DNA of 64,000 nucleotides from Rosistilla carotiformis (GCF_007753095.1 NZ_CP036348.1:6301411-6365410), one strand, 5' to 3'. Positions 43,596-53,312 are shown, counted from the stretch's first letter. Notes: generated from the sequence alone by a model not told the origin. Numbers and translations: made by a program.

Positions 43596-45152
43596 CTACA
43601 GCGTCGGGCCGACGGTCCAAGGGATGAACTCATAATCGCCGATCCCAGCTAATTCGCTTTTCGTTTTTTCGCCGCTGGCGACCGCCAGGATCTTGTTATA
43701 GATCTCTTCCCCGACCTGATCGACAGTCGAACCTTCGACGACGGTGCCGGCATTGAGATCCATATCTTCGATCATCCGGTCGTACATCGCGGTATTGGTA
43801 GCGATCTTGATCGAGGGCGTCGGCTTGCAACCGAAACAGCTGCCACGGCCGGTGGTGAACAGGATCATGTTCGCTCCGCCAGCGACCATCCCGGTCACGC
43901 TGGCCGGATCAAAACCGGGAGTGTCCATCACGACCAAGCCCTTCTGGTGAACCTGTTCGGCGTATTGATAGACAGCTTCGAGCGCCGTCGAGCCTGCTTT
44001 GGCGACCGCTCCCAACGACTTCTCCGCGATCGTCGTCAGCCCGCCCGCCTTGTTGCCGACCGAAGGATTGTTATCCAATTCCAGGCCGAACATGCCGACG
44101 TATTCCTTCCACCATTCGATCCGTTCGATCAACGCCAACGCAACTTCGGGACTGCGCGACCGCTGCACCAACAAGTGCTCTGCACCATAGATCTCGCTGG
44201 TCTCAGCCAGCATCGCCGTCCCGCCGCTGGCAACGATTCGGTCGGCCGCGCAACCAACGGCCGGGTTGGCGGTGATCCCCGAATAACCATCCGACCCACC
44301 ACACTCTAAACCGACACTCAATTCGCTTGCCGAAACGGTTTCGCGGCGGTTGGCGTTCACGACGGGCAACAGATCCTTAACGATCTGGACCGCGCGTTCG
44401 ATGGTCTTTCGCGTGCCGCCTTCATCTTGCATCGTCAGCACAGGGATCGCATCGCCTTTGTCGCGCGTCAGCTTTTCGCCATCGGGAGCGTGCAGCGGGA
44501 CGATGCCATGCTTTTCGAACAGATAGCCCATCGATCCCTGTTCGCAACCGAGTCCGATCAAGACACAGGCGGCGACGTTGGGATGCCGCGCCGCACCAAC
44601 CAACACGCGGCTGAGCATCTCGTGACGAAGCGTGGCGTAGCCCATTCCGCAACCCGTCTCGTGCGTGACCGCAAAGACACCGTCGACGTTTGGAAAATCC
44701 TCCAGCGCGTCTCCTTCGAAACGCCGAGCGACAAACTGTGAGACCGAAGCGGAACAGTTGACTGTCGAGATCACCGCGATGTAGTTCCGCGTGCCGACGC
44801 GTCCCGAAGGACGGACGTAACCCTCGAACGTCCGCTCCAACTTCGCCGGTGCGGCGGGGGGATTGGTCGACGGCACGTCGGTGATCACATCGTGCTTGTG
44901 CTGCAAGTTGTGCGAATGAACGTGCTCGCCCGCGGCAACGTCGGCCGTCGCACTCCCGATCTGCGAACCAAACTTGTAGACAGCTTCGCCCTGCTTGATC
45001 GAGCAGACGGCAACTTTGTGCCCCGCCGGAATCCGGTTAACCGTTGCAACCGATTCGCCCCCCACTTCGAGGATGTGGCCAGGGGCAAGTTCCGAAATCG
45101 CAACGACGACATTGTCGCTGGGGCTGAGTTGTACGAAAGATACTTTGTTCAT
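43596..45152 (-). CDS. Altronate dehydratase/UxaA-family protein
   Basis: A 518-aa enzyme, start at ATG 45152. Residues ~1-90 form a SAF domain (LAPGHILEVGGESVATVNRIPAGHKV), then the UxaA/GarD catalytic part: GYVRPSGRVGTRNYI (~120), STVNCSAS, VTHETGCGMGY, GCEQGSMGYL, LECGGSDGYSGITANPAVG (iron/substrate loop), and FTTGRGSCFGCKPTPSIKIATN with conserved cysteines. These dehydrate sugar acids such as D-altronate or D-galactarate. No other uronate catabolism gene is nearby, so the physiological substrate cannot be named. Cytoplasmic. Confidence 0.9.
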   Translation of the reverse strand: MNKVSFVQLSPSDNVVVAISELAPGHILEVGGESVATVNRIPAGHKVAVCSIKQGEAVYKFGSQIGSATADVAAGEHVHSHNLQHKHDVITDVPSTNPPAAPAKLERTFEGYVRPSGRVGTRNYIAVISTVNCSASVSQFVARRFEGDALEDFPNVDGVFAVTHETGCGMGYATLRHEMLSRVLVGAARHPNVAACVLIGLGCEQGSMGYLFEKHGIVPLHAPDGEKLTRDKGDAIPVLTMQDEGGTRKTIERAVQIVKDLLPVVNANRRETVSASELSVGLECGGSDGYSGITANPAVGCAADRIVASGGTAMLAETSEIYGAEHLLVQRSRSPEVALALIERIEWWKEYVGMFGLELDNNPSVGNKAGGLTTIAEKSLGAVAKAGSTALEAVYQYAEQVHQKGLVVMDTPGFDPASVTGMVAGGANMILFTTGRGSCFGCKPTPSIKIATNTAMYDRMIEDMDLNAGTVVEGSTVDQVGEEIYNKILAVASGEKTKSELAGIGDYEFIPWTVGPTL

Positions 45153-45342
45153 GCAGTGTGCAGCTCCGGGATCGCGTGGCACAAGCAATTTGCTGGGACA
45201 ACGGCGATCGACCGAGAATCGATGGTGAAGAATGAGGACTGTCCAGGCCGTTAGAATAAACCTTCGCGATCAGAATTCGGAGCCCCCAGGCCCGATTCTT
45301 GCCCCGTCGCCGGAACTGGCTCGCCCTCGGGCCAGGGGAATC

Positions 45343-45348
45343 TATAAT
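45343..45348 (+). promoter_or_regulatory. Candidate -10 box of the DUF4175-like gene
   Basis: A perfect TATAAT (45343-45348), 58 nt before the ATG at 45407 in the divergent gap. The region 16-18 nt upstream is GC-rich without a good -35. Confidence 0.4.
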
Positions 45349-45406
45349 AAGGTAGCGTCGCCCGGCGCCCCTTTTCCCCCAACGCATTCCCGAGACCATC
45401 GCCCCT

Positions 45407-48400
45407 ATGGCCACTGCCGCAGCAACGACCGATCGCGGCGACGCGATCATTACCGAGCATATCGAGAACGCGCGGCGAGTGCTGTGGCGTCGCGAATTGC
45501 TGACGGCGGTGCTGATCTGGGCGGTCGGAATGTTGGCCGCTCTGATCGCGTGGGCGATCGCCGACCAATGGATCTTCCAAGCCGGAGCGGTCCTGCGAAC
45601 GCTGGTCTGGCTGGTTCTCGCCGCCGCGTCGATCGCTTGGTTTACGATCCGCATCGTGCCGCTGCTTCGGCATTCGATCCACCCCGAATACGCAGCTCAG
45701 TCGCTGGAACGCCGCGTCCCGCAACTGCACCACAGCCTGCTCAGCTACCTGACCCTGCGAACCGATCGCGAGATCCCCGGCCTGCGTGGCGTCGTCGTCC
45801 GCAGCGTCGCATCGCACGCGGCTCGCCGATTGGCCGATCCACATTCCGATCCACTGGCTTCGGAAAAACAAATCACTCTGCTCAGCGGTTCGCTACTGGC
45901 ACTGATCGCGATGCTGGCGATCTACGCGATCGCATCTCCCAAGAACACGGTGCAATCAGTCCAACGGTTGATGATGCCACTGGCGAGCATCGAAGCGCCG
46001 ACAAGCGTTCGGATCGGAGCGGTCACGCCGGAAGACACCCAAGTTGCCGAAGGGACTTCGCTGACGATCACCGCTGAAATCGATGGACTCAAGTCGGACC
46101 AACAGGCCTGGGTCGAAACGACTCAAGGCTCGATCGCTCATCGCGAAGTGATGCAGGCGACAGAGACAGAATTCACAGCGACCGTAGGGGCTAGTGGCGA
46201 CGGAATCCGGCACGACACCCAGTACTGGATCGTCGCCGGCGACGCGCGACGTGGCCCCTTCGAAATCAAAGTCGAAGCGGTTCCCATCGTCTCGATCGGA
46301 TCGGTTCAATATCAACCGGCGGCCTACACGCGTCTGCCGTCGCGCAGCAACAACCGCGGCGCGATCGATGGCTTAGAAGGGACCGCGGTCACCGTCGTGG
46401 CTCAGTCGAATCTACCGATCGCCAAAGCGAAGATCGAATTCAATCCAAAACGGATCGGATCGATCTGGCAAGCGACCGGCGGCGTCAAAGCGATGGAGAT
46501 CGCCGACGACCAGATGTCGATGAGCACATCGTGGGTCTTGCGTCGAGCGGAGGAAGAGCGGGGCGTCGTGGCGATCGAGAGCTACCGGATCATCGTCGAA
46601 GACGCGCAAGGGCTGACTAACGCGGCCCCAGTCATTTATCCTGTCAAGGTTGCGGCCGACCTGAGCCCCGAGGTTTCGATCATCGTCCCGCATCAATCTC
46701 CCAAAGACCTGCCGATCGGGATGGAGCAATTGATCGAAGTCCATGCCTTGGACCCCGACTTTGGGCTCTCGCGGATGGAGTTCGAAATCCGCAAGGGAGA
46801 TCGCGTGCTGGGAACGCGGAAGATCTTTGAATCGACCGAAGCGTTGATCGGCCAACAGGTATCGATCTCCGCCTTCCGCAGCGAGGACTGGAACCTGATC
46901 GCCGGAGACAAGGTGACCGTCCGATGCCGCGCTTTCGATAACCGCGACATGCCGGGCAACCAAACGACCGATCCCAATAGCACGGTTTCCGAACCGATCG
47001 AATTGCACATCGTCGCTCCTCCTGAGGATGCCGAAGACGAAGCCGATGGCGACGGTCTGCAGAAGAAGAGCGATCGCGAGTCCGACGATCCGAGCGGATC
47101 GGGCAAGCAGGATGGAGAAGGGGGCGGAAGCGGCGGCCAAGGAGATTCGACCGGAGAACAAGCCGAAGGAAAAGGAAAAGGCGAATCGGGTGGAGGCGAA
47201 ACTGGAGGGGAGAACCAAGAACCATCGGAAGATTCCGAATCGGGATCCGACGGCGCTGGAGGCAAGCCCTCGGACAAGCCTTCCGAAGAGGGGACCGAAC
47301 CGAATCAAGGCGGCGGCGATGCTGCGGGGGATTCGGAAAACAAAGGCTCCAACAAACCGGGCGATTCGCCCCCCGGAGACGAACCATCTCAATCGAAGTC
47401 CGATCCTTCGGCGTCGGAAATGACACAGGAAAGCGGTCCCGAATCGGGTGGCAAACCGGGAGACCAAGCGGGCAGTCCCGATACGTCGGCTAGCCGATCG
47501 GAATCGGGCGAGGAGCCCGGCGAGGGAGAGGCTACCGATGCCGAAGCCGACGGTTCCGAACCACCTTCGGGAAACGCGGGCGATTCCAAATCTGGCGGCT
47601 CCGGTTCGCAGCGCGATGCGGGCGAGGACGCTGAAAAACCGCAGGACGACGGGCCGCTGCACGATGGCGAGATCATGGAACGGATTCGCGAACACATGCA
47701 GAAACAGCAAGCCGAACAAGAGAAGGGCTCTCAGAAACCAAACGACCAAAAGGGCGATGATTCCGGTGACGGCAAACCGGAACAAGGTGCTGACGGAGCG
47801 GAAGGGGCTGCCGGCAAAGAGGACAAACAGCCTCAACCGGCCGACGCCAAACCTGCCGGTGATGGCGCATCCAAAGGAGAACCGGGCGAGCGCGGCGACC
47901 AAGGCGAAGGAGCCAAACCAAACCAAGGCAACGACTCCGGCCAGATGCCCCAGGATGGAACGAAGCCAAAACCAAACGGCGGCAACAACAATCCGGAGAC
48001 TGGAAACAGCGGCAAATCGGATAAGGGGGACCAAGGCTCCGGCGAGGGCAAATCGCCCGACGACAAGCCTTCGGCAACCGATCCCGCGACCGATGGCAAG
48101 AACGACGCTGGCGACATGGCGGGGCAGGATGCTGAAAATCAGGCTGGTTCCGATGGCAAACCGGCTGGCGACGACCAAGCGAAAGGAAAAGCTGGCGATC
48201 CGGCTGGTTCCGACGCGGGCGACGAAACCGATGCAGGTCCACAAGACGATGCCGGCGCCGAACCGAACTCCGACTCCAAACCTTCCCAAGGTCAGGGCGA
48301 CCAAAAAGGGAAGGGCAAGGGCGAGGCAAGCGACCCGGCCGACAAGACCGATGCTCCGTCGGGAGACGAAGCAGGGGAGAGCGGCGACGATCCGATGACC

Positions 48401-48955
48401 GGTGAATCGAAGGCCGGTTCGTCCGATTCGAAATCCAATCCTCAAGCCCAACCAGGAAAACGTCCCGATGGGAAACAGGGAGAGCCAGGAAAATCGGCCG
48501 ACGCTCCGCCGTCGGAAGCTGCCGCTCAAGGCGACCAGATGGGCGATGGCGCAGGTGCCGACGCCAGCTTGCCGCCTGAAAAAATCAATCAGGAATACGC
48601 CAAGAAGGCGACCGATCTGGTGCTGGACTACTTGACGAAAAAGCAATCCGAACCGGACGCCGAACTGTTGGACAAGCTGAACTGGACCGAACAGGACCTG
48701 CAAAACTTCCTCAACCGCTGGCAGCAAGCTCAGGAAATGGGTCGGGTCGGCGACGAAAAGGCGAAGCAAGAATACCTGGAGCAGATCGAAAGCCTTGGCA
48801 TCCGCCCACCGGCAAGTGGCAAATCGCGGCAGACGATCCAACGTGAAGACTCGCTGCGAAACGTGCGAGAATCGGGGCAGCGAGTCGCTCCGCCGGCGCT
48901 CTACCGCGACGCCTTCGAAGCATTCCGGCGATCGATCTCCCGAGGCGACAACTGA
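45407..48955 (+). CDS. Giant membrane protein, DUF4175-like, with ~500-residue disordered region
   Basis: An 1182-aa protein. Three membrane segments (~30-50, ~62-82, ~160-182) are followed by a beta-rich domain (~190-540) with repeated Ig-like strands. From ~545 to ~1050 it is a low-complexity, highly charged Gly/Asp/Glu/Lys/Pro/Ser tract (units like GDQ, GKP, AGDDA). The last ~125 residues are again ordered (YAKKATDLVLDYLTKK..., LNWTEQDLQNFLNRWQQA), ending near the C-terminus with EAFRRSISRG. Planctomycetes often carry such DUF4175-like proteins in operons with MoxR/DUF58 genes, not seen here. Possibly an envelope-spanning or scaffold protein. Confidence 0.82.
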   Translation: MATAAATTDRGDAIITEHIENARRVLWRRELLTAVLIWAVGMLAALIAWAIADQWIFQAGAVLRTLVWLVLAAASIAWFTIRIVPLLRHSIHPEYAAQSLERRVPQLHHSLLSYLTLRTDREIPGLRGVVVRSVASHAARRLADPHSDPLASEKQITLLSGSLLALIAMLAIYAIASPKNTVQSVQRLMMPLASIEAPTSVRIGAVTPEDTQVAEGTSLTITAEIDGLKSDQQAWVETTQGSIAHREVMQATETEFTATVGASGDGIRHDTQYWIVAGDARRGPFEIKVEAVPIVSIGSVQYQPAAYTRLPSRSNNRGAIDGLEGTAVTVVAQSNLPIAKAKIEFNPKRIGSIWQATGGVKAMEIADDQMSMSTSWVLRRAEEERGVVAIESYRIIVEDAQGLTNAAPVIYPVKVAADLSPEVSIIVPHQSPKDLPIGMEQLIEVHALDPDFGLSRMEFEIRKGDRVLGTRKIFESTEALIGQQVSISAFRSEDWNLIAGDKVTVRCRAFDNRDMPGNQTTDPNSTVSEPIELHIVAPPEDAEDEADGDGLQKKSDRESDDPSGSGKQDGEGGGSGGQGDSTGEQAEGKGKGESGGGETGGENQEPSEDSESGSDGAGGKPSDKPSEEGTEPNQGGGDAAGDSENKGSNKPGDSPPGDEPSQSKSDPSASEMTQESGPESGGKPGDQAGSPDTSASRSESGEEPGEGEATDAEADGSEPPSGNAGDSKSGGSGSQRDAGEDAEKPQDDGPLHDGEIMERIREHMQKQQAEQEKGSQKPNDQKGDDSGDGKPEQGADGAEGAAGKEDKQPQPADAKPAGDGASKGEPGERGDQGEGAKPNQGNDSGQMPQDGTKPKPNGGNNNPETGNSGKSDKGDQGSGEGKSPDDKPSATDPATDGKNDAGDMAGQDAENQAGSDGKPAGDDQAKGKAGDPAGSDAGDETDAGPQDDAGAEPNSDSKPSQGQGDQKGKGKGEASDPADKTDAPSGDEAGESGDDPMTGESKAGSSDSKSNPQAQPGKRPDGKQGEPGKSADAPPSEAAAQGDQMGDGAGADASLPPEKINQEYAKKATDLVLDYLTKKQSEPDAELLDKLNWTEQDLQNFLNRWQQAQEMGRVGDEKAKQEYLEQIESLGIRPPASGKSRQTIQREDSLRNVRESGQRVAPPALYRDAFEAFRRSISRGDN

Positions 48956-49031
48956 CTCCACCCAAATGGCTTTCGTGTTACAATCCAGTCAGTATTCCCG
49001 AAACCGCTGACCGCTTCCGAAGGCCCGACCG

Positions 49032-50273
49032 ATGTCCACGCGCTGCCTAACAACGTGCATTTTGCTTGCGATCCTCTGCACCCACCAACCGGTCGTCGCT
49101 CAGGAAGGAAGCTTTCTCGACGCGATCCGCCAGCGGATTCAATCGGCTGCGGATAACCAAACCGAAGAGGAAAAAGAGCAGACGCGGAAGAAGCTGGAGA
49201 GCCTGTTTTCGATCGTCACCGAAGGGGCTCGGGAAATCTACCGCACCCTTCCCGACGACTCTCAAAAAGCGATCGACCAGCGCCGCAAAGCATGGATGGA
49301 CGCGATGGCCTCAGGGGTCGAGGACCTGACCGGGGACGACATCGAACGCTGGCTGGACAATTCCGACAACGTGATCCTGCGATCGCTGTCGCGCGGCGGC
49401 GACGCTCCGAGCGTGAACGCTCAATCGCGAACCGACCTGCTGCCCGAACAATGGTGGTACGGCAAACAGAATCGAACGCTAGCCCAACTGTTGACGCAGC
49501 CTCCCGAAACGATCGTCCGTCGCGAGGACCTTCCGGGGCCGCCGATCTGGTTCGTTAACGGGATCACGACAAAGAAAGCCGAAGCGATCGCGATGGCCGA
49601 CGAAATCGCCGAACAACTGGGGCGACGGGTCCACTTGCTGCACAACCCGACGTTCATGGAACCGCCAAACAACTCGGGCCTGGATGTGGAAGGCTACGGA
49701 ACCGACGACCTCAGCGAATGCCTGCACGACCGATTGTGGCCGGCGACGGTTTTCAACAAGCTGAACCGAATGGACGCCGAGCAATTGCAGGCGATGCTCG
49801 ACGACGGCCAGACATTACAAGGCAATCCAACGACACGCAAATTGGCCTACGTTCTGCTGACAGCGCGCGAACCGATCAGCTTGATCACGCATTCGCAGGG
49901 CTGCATCATCGCCCGCAACGCGATGTTCACGATGGCGATGCTGGGGCGACGCGAGCAAGCGGAGCAACAGATCGCATGGATCGCCGCAGGGATCCCGCTG
50001 AACGACAAAGAGCTGTCGCCACTGCCGCTGCAAACGACGATCCTGGATGTCGGCGATGATCCGATCGCCAAGATCGTCGGGATGCGAGGTGGGTCGCGGG
50101 AGTACCGCGGCACCGACCATTCGTTCTCCGAGCACTACTGTCGCCAGATCCTCGCCGAACAACTGTGGCACGACTCGCTCCCAGCCACCGAGAAACCACC
50201 GGTCCCACCGGCTGCGGAGACGACAACCGAATCGAAGCCCGCTACGCAATCGCCGAAGCGAGTGAAGCTGTAA
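49032..50273 (+). CDS. Exported alpha/beta-hydrolase-like protein
   Basis: A 413-aa protein 76 nt after the DUF4175-like gene. A signal peptide (MSTRCLTTCILLAIL, cut near VVAQ) precedes a helical region (~25-130). A lipase-like fold follows: WFVNGITT (~173-180), LLHNPTF, EPISLITHSQGCIIAR with nucleophile Ser288, IAAGIPLNDKE, ILDVGDDPIA (Asp) and GTDHSFSEHY (His), a plausible Ser-Asp-His triad. It likely hydrolyses an ester, thioester or lipid in the envelope. Substrate unknown. Co-directional with its neighbours, suggesting one operon. Confidence 0.78.
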   Translation: MSTRCLTTCILLAILCTHQPVVAQEGSFLDAIRQRIQSAADNQTEEEKEQTRKKLESLFSIVTEGAREIYRTLPDDSQKAIDQRRKAWMDAMASGVEDLTGDDIERWLDNSDNVILRSLSRGGDAPSVNAQSRTDLLPEQWWYGKQNRTLAQLLTQPPETIVRREDLPGPPIWFVNGITTKKAEAIAMADEIAEQLGRRVHLLHNPTFMEPPNNSGLDVEGYGTDDLSECLHDRLWPATVFNKLNRMDAEQLQAMLDDGQTLQGNPTTRKLAYVLLTAREPISLITHSQGCIIARNAMFTMAMLGRREQAEQQIAWIAAGIPLNDKELSPLPLQTTILDVGDDPIAKIVGMRGGSREYRGTDHSFSEHYCRQILAEQLWHDSLPATEKPPVPPAAETTTESKPATQSPKRVKL

Positions 50274-50549
50274 CGGCAACCGGATCTCTTCGCCAGCCTC
50301 GCCCAGCTTTGCACAGCGTGATACCCGATCGCGCTGGAGCTTCTTCATTGCGCATTGGCAGCCGTATTTAACAGGTGCGAATGCCATCCTTTGCATCGAT
50401 GCCCCCCGTCGATCCCTTACGAAATGTTAATACTTCGTGAACTTCCCCGCGATTCACCCTTTACGGCTTGCCGATTGCAATGTTAACTGAACCTTAACAC
50501 GCACAGCGACTCCGACGGTAACGGAGCAGACGCAATAGGGGGTTTTAAA
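50274..50549. promoter_or_regulatory. Intergenic region with repeated AATGTTAA boxes
   Basis: 276 nt. AATGTTAA occurs twice (50423-50430 and 50479-50486), the first inside a weak dyad ACGAA/TTCGT (50419-50423 with 50434-50438). Such repeats before the C39-like gene could be a regulator site, but support is thin. Confidence 0.35.
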
Positions 50550-51452
50550 ATGCAGGACTTAGCCGCAGCATTGGCGACAATGACGCTGGTTTCCCTTGCA
50601 ATCTCCTTGCTCAGCTACCATACAACCCGGAACAGCCCGGCCGCTCACTGGCTCTTTGGCGGCCTGCTGCTCTCGGCGCTACTGTTTGAGCGATTGTTGG
50701 CCGATCGGCTCTTTTGGGCGCAACTGCTGCCCGATTCTTCGGCAACGATCGTCTGGTCCAACGCGACGCCACTCTTATTAGCTGCCGCGTTTGGCGTGGC
50801 GATGCGAATCTGCGACCTGCCGCAAACCGGCCACCGCATTACCGCTGGGTTGACGGCAATCCTGGCTGTCGCGGCGATGGTGGCTCCCGTCGTCCGCCCC
50901 TACGCTCGACCTGTCGAGACCGCGCAGACACAACCACTGTGGTCCGACGGCGTCTGCCTGCAAACGCAGGATTCGACCTGCGGTCCGGCGGCGGCGGCGA
51001 CACTGTTGCGATGCCATCACGTCTGGGCGACCGAAGCGATCATGAACCCGTTGTGCCTGACCGGCCGCGACGGCACTTCGTCGCTAGGCGTTTATCGCGG
51101 CATCTACAACGTGGCCAACACAACAGGCTTCCAACCGCGGGCGATCTGCGGCACTTACGATGAATTCGTTCAAAGTGGCCAGTTTCCCGCGATCGTGATG
51201 GTCCGCTACCCGGAACAACGCCGCGACTGGAAATCGAAGCTGCTGAGCACGATCGGCCGTCGCAAAGGAGAAGGGCACGTGATCGTCGTCTTCGGCCCGA
51301 ATGCGGAAGGTCAACTCGATGTCGGTGATCCGGCTGTCGGCCGTTCGTCGTGGGACGTGGAGACGTTGAAAAATCTGTGGGATGGCGAGGCGATCTATCT
51401 ACAAGGTGCCCAGCGTTATGCAGCCAACGTGCCTAGTCAACCGGCGATGTGA
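50550..51452 (+). CDS. Membrane-anchored C39-like cysteine peptidase
   Basis: A 300-aa protein with four hydrophobic segments (~5-23, ~35-53, ~68-86, ~98-114) and a C-terminal C39-like domain (~130-290). The likely catalytic set is Cys144 in QDSTCGPAA, His243 in GHVIVVFG and Asp260 in DVGDPAVG. C39 peptidases usually process bacteriocin leaders inside ABC exporters; here the domain stands alone without an ABC module. The last 20 nt overlap the 3' end of the convergent ABC ATPase gene. Substrate is unknown; envelope protein processing is likely. Confidence 0.8.
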   Translation: MQDLAAALATMTLVSLAISLLSYHTTRNSPAAHWLFGGLLLSALLFERLLADRLFWAQLLPDSSATIVWSNATPLLLAAAFGVAMRICDLPQTGHRITAGLTAILAVAAMVAPVVRPYARPVETAQTQPLWSDGVCLQTQDSTCGPAAAATLLRCHHVWATEAIMNPLCLTGRDGTSSLGVYRGIYNVANTTGFQPRAICGTYDEFVQSGQFPAIVMVRYPEQRRDWKSKLLSTIGRRKGEGHVIVVFGPNAEGQLDVGDPAVGRSSWDVETLKNLWDGEAIYLQGAQRYAANVPSQPAM

Positions 51453-52440
51453 GCCGAACGCCATCGCTGGAAGCGAACCGATGCAGTCGCGTTGGCGACG
51501 CATAGACGGTTAAGTCCTGCCCGGGCACAAACTGCAACCGTCGATTGGCAGTGAACGCGACCCTGCCGGCATGCGACCGGATGTGCACCACATTGTGCGA
51601 ACCGAGACACTGCACCGATTCGACCACGCCCTCGATCGCCAAATCTTCGGCATCGGTCGATTGCGGCGAAAGATCCTCGGGCCGCACGCCCCACAGTCCC
51701 CCTTGCCCATCGGGAACAAAATTCATCGGCGGCGAACCGATAAACTGGGCGACAAATCGATTCGCCGGCTGATCATAGATCACTTCGGGAGGGGCCACCT
51801 GTTGGATCACGCCACGATCGATCAACGCGACCTGGTCCCCCAACAGCATCGCTTCGGCCTGGTCGTGCGTGACGTAGATGACCGTCAATGCAAACTCTTG
51901 TTGCAGACGACGAAGCTCATTCCGCATCGCGTCGCGTCGCCGAACATCGACGTTCGACAACGGTTCGTCCATCAATAACAAATGGGAATCGCGGACGAGG
52001 GCGCGGGCGACGGCCAGCCGCTGCTGTTGGCCGCCGGAGAGCTGATCGGGTCGGCGATCGAGCAACGCTTCGAGCCCCAGCTTTTCCGCGACATCGGCAA
52101 CCTTGCTGGCGATCTGGCCGCTCGAAAACTTGCGACCGCGCAGCGGAAAGGCGATGTTCTCGCCAACGCTCATGTGGGGATAGAGAGCAAAATCCTGAAA
52201 GACCATCGACACATTGCGGTGGCGCGGAGAGAGCCCGGTAACGTCGCGACCGCCGATTTCGATCCGTCCGCTGTCGACCGATTCGAGCCCCGCGATCAAT
52301 CGCAGCAGCGTCGTCTTGCCACTGCCACTTGCTCCTAAAAGGACCAGGAACTGCCCGTCGGCAACAACCAACTGCAAAGCGTCCAGGATCAAAACATCGC
52401 CAAAAGACTTTGAAAGCTGGCAAATCTTCAGGTCCGCCAT
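51433..52440 (-). CDS. ABC transporter ATP-binding protein, sugar/phosphonate MalK-like type
   Basis: A 335-aa ATPase. Walker A GASGSGKTT (~36-44), Q-loop VFQDFALYPHM, signature LSGGQQQRLAVARAL (~134), Walker B LLLMDEPLSNVD (~154) and the switch His in VTHDQAEAM. Residues ~235-335 form an OB-fold regulatory domain of the MalK/UgpC/PotA type. No permease or binding-protein gene is near, so it may energise a distant transporter or act as a shared ATPase. The 3' end overlaps the C39-like gene by 20 nt (convergent). Confidence 0.9.
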   Translation of the reverse strand: MADLKICQLSKSFGDVLILDALQLVVADGQFLVLLGASGSGKTTLLRLIAGLESVDSGRIEIGGRDVTGLSPRHRNVSMVFQDFALYPHMSVGENIAFPLRGRKFSSGQIASKVADVAEKLGLEALLDRRPDQLSGGQQQRLAVARALVRDSHLLLMDEPLSNVDVRRRDAMRNELRRLQQEFALTVIYVTHDQAEAMLLGDQVALIDRGVIQQVAPPEVIYDQPANRFVAQFIGSPPMNFVPDGQGGLWGVRPEDLSPQSTDAEDLAIEGVVESVQCLGSHNVVHIRSHAGRVAFTANRRLQFVPGQDLTVYASPTRLHRFASSDGVRLTSPVD

Positions 52441-52542
52441 GTGACTCGCTTTCGTTTTGGTTGGACCAACGTGCCCATCGCTGTAAAATGGGCAAATAGG
52501 TTGTATTGCATGTAAAGTTATTTATTGAGGGAGATCACTGAC

Positions 52543-53142
52543 ATGATCGTATCCAAAAAACGTTGGCGATGGGCCATCGGAACCGCGACCGCGGCGATCG
52601 GACTCTGGACGGTCAGCCTGGCCAATTTGAACACCCGCGCCGACGACGGCGCAGGCAAGTCGCGAAACGCGGCCCAAGCGGACGCCGCCGACTGGGGCCC
52701 CAATGCCCCGGAATATACTCCCAAGACACCGCGAGAACTTCGCAAGACGCTCACCCGAATGCAATACAGCGTCACGCAGCAGGCCGATACCGAACGGGCC
52801 TTCACGGGCCCCTACTGGGACAGCAAGCAGGACGGCATCTACACCTGCGTCGTTTGCGGCCTGCCACTTTTTGATTCCTCGACCAAGTTCAAATCGGGGA
52901 CCGGCTGGCCGAGCTACTGGAAACCGATTCGCGAGGGGAACGTCGGCACCAAGACCGATTGGAAGATGCTTTACCCACGGACCGAGGTTCATTGCAAACG
53001 GTGCAAAGCCCACCTGGGACACGTTTTCAACGACGGCCCGCAACCGACCGGATTGCGTTATTGCATGAACGGCGCGTCGCTGAACTTTCGCGAACGCAGC
53101 ACGCTGGAAGATTCGAACGAGACCGCAAAGCCCGGCGAGTAG
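52543..53142 (+). CDS. msrB: Exported peptide methionine-R-sulfoxide reductase (MsrB)
   Basis: A 199-aa protein, start at ATG 52543 with GAGGGAG upstream; an ATG at 52525 is also possible. A hydrophobic N-terminal segment (~7-28) suggests export or anchoring. The MsrB domain (~70-185): YTCVVCG and CKRC (the structural zinc Cys pairs), SGTGWPSYW, GHVFNDGP and RYCMNGASLNF with the active-site Cys. The usual RYCxNSASL has Gly for Ser here. It repairs oxidised methionine, with the R epimer, in envelope proteins. Confidence 0.9.
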   Translation: MIVSKKRWRWAIGTATAAIGLWTVSLANLNTRADDGAGKSRNAAQADAADWGPNAPEYTPKTPRELRKTLTRMQYSVTQQADTERAFTGPYWDSKQDGIYTCVVCGLPLFDSSTKFKSGTGWPSYWKPIREGNVGTKTDWKMLYPRTEVHCKRCKAHLGHVFNDGPQPTGLRYCMNGASLNFRERSTLEDSNETAKPGE

Positions 53143-53312
53143 CCGCCAGCGTCCAGACAGGCAAAGTTTGCGGCATGTGCGGGCAGATGCGTTGTAATTC
53201 ATTCAGCTCGGGTGAGTATCCCGATGAGAACATTCGGGATCACAGGTGCATGCGCACCAATTGATAGCGAGCAGGGGTGCTCGCAACGCTTGTTCGGAAA
53301 GGATTCTCTGAG

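Noticed and set aside
47025-48560. Tandem repeat DNA or CRISPR-like array within the low-complexity region
   Set aside because: Units are short, irregular and in frame with the coding sequence; there are no constant repeats with unique spacers.
46412-48961. An 849-codon open frame on the minus strand, antisense to the DUF4175-like gene
   Set aside because: It arises from the low-complexity G/C-rich repeat tract of the plus gene; its product is low complexity with no domain, and the plus gene has proper membrane and conserved ends.
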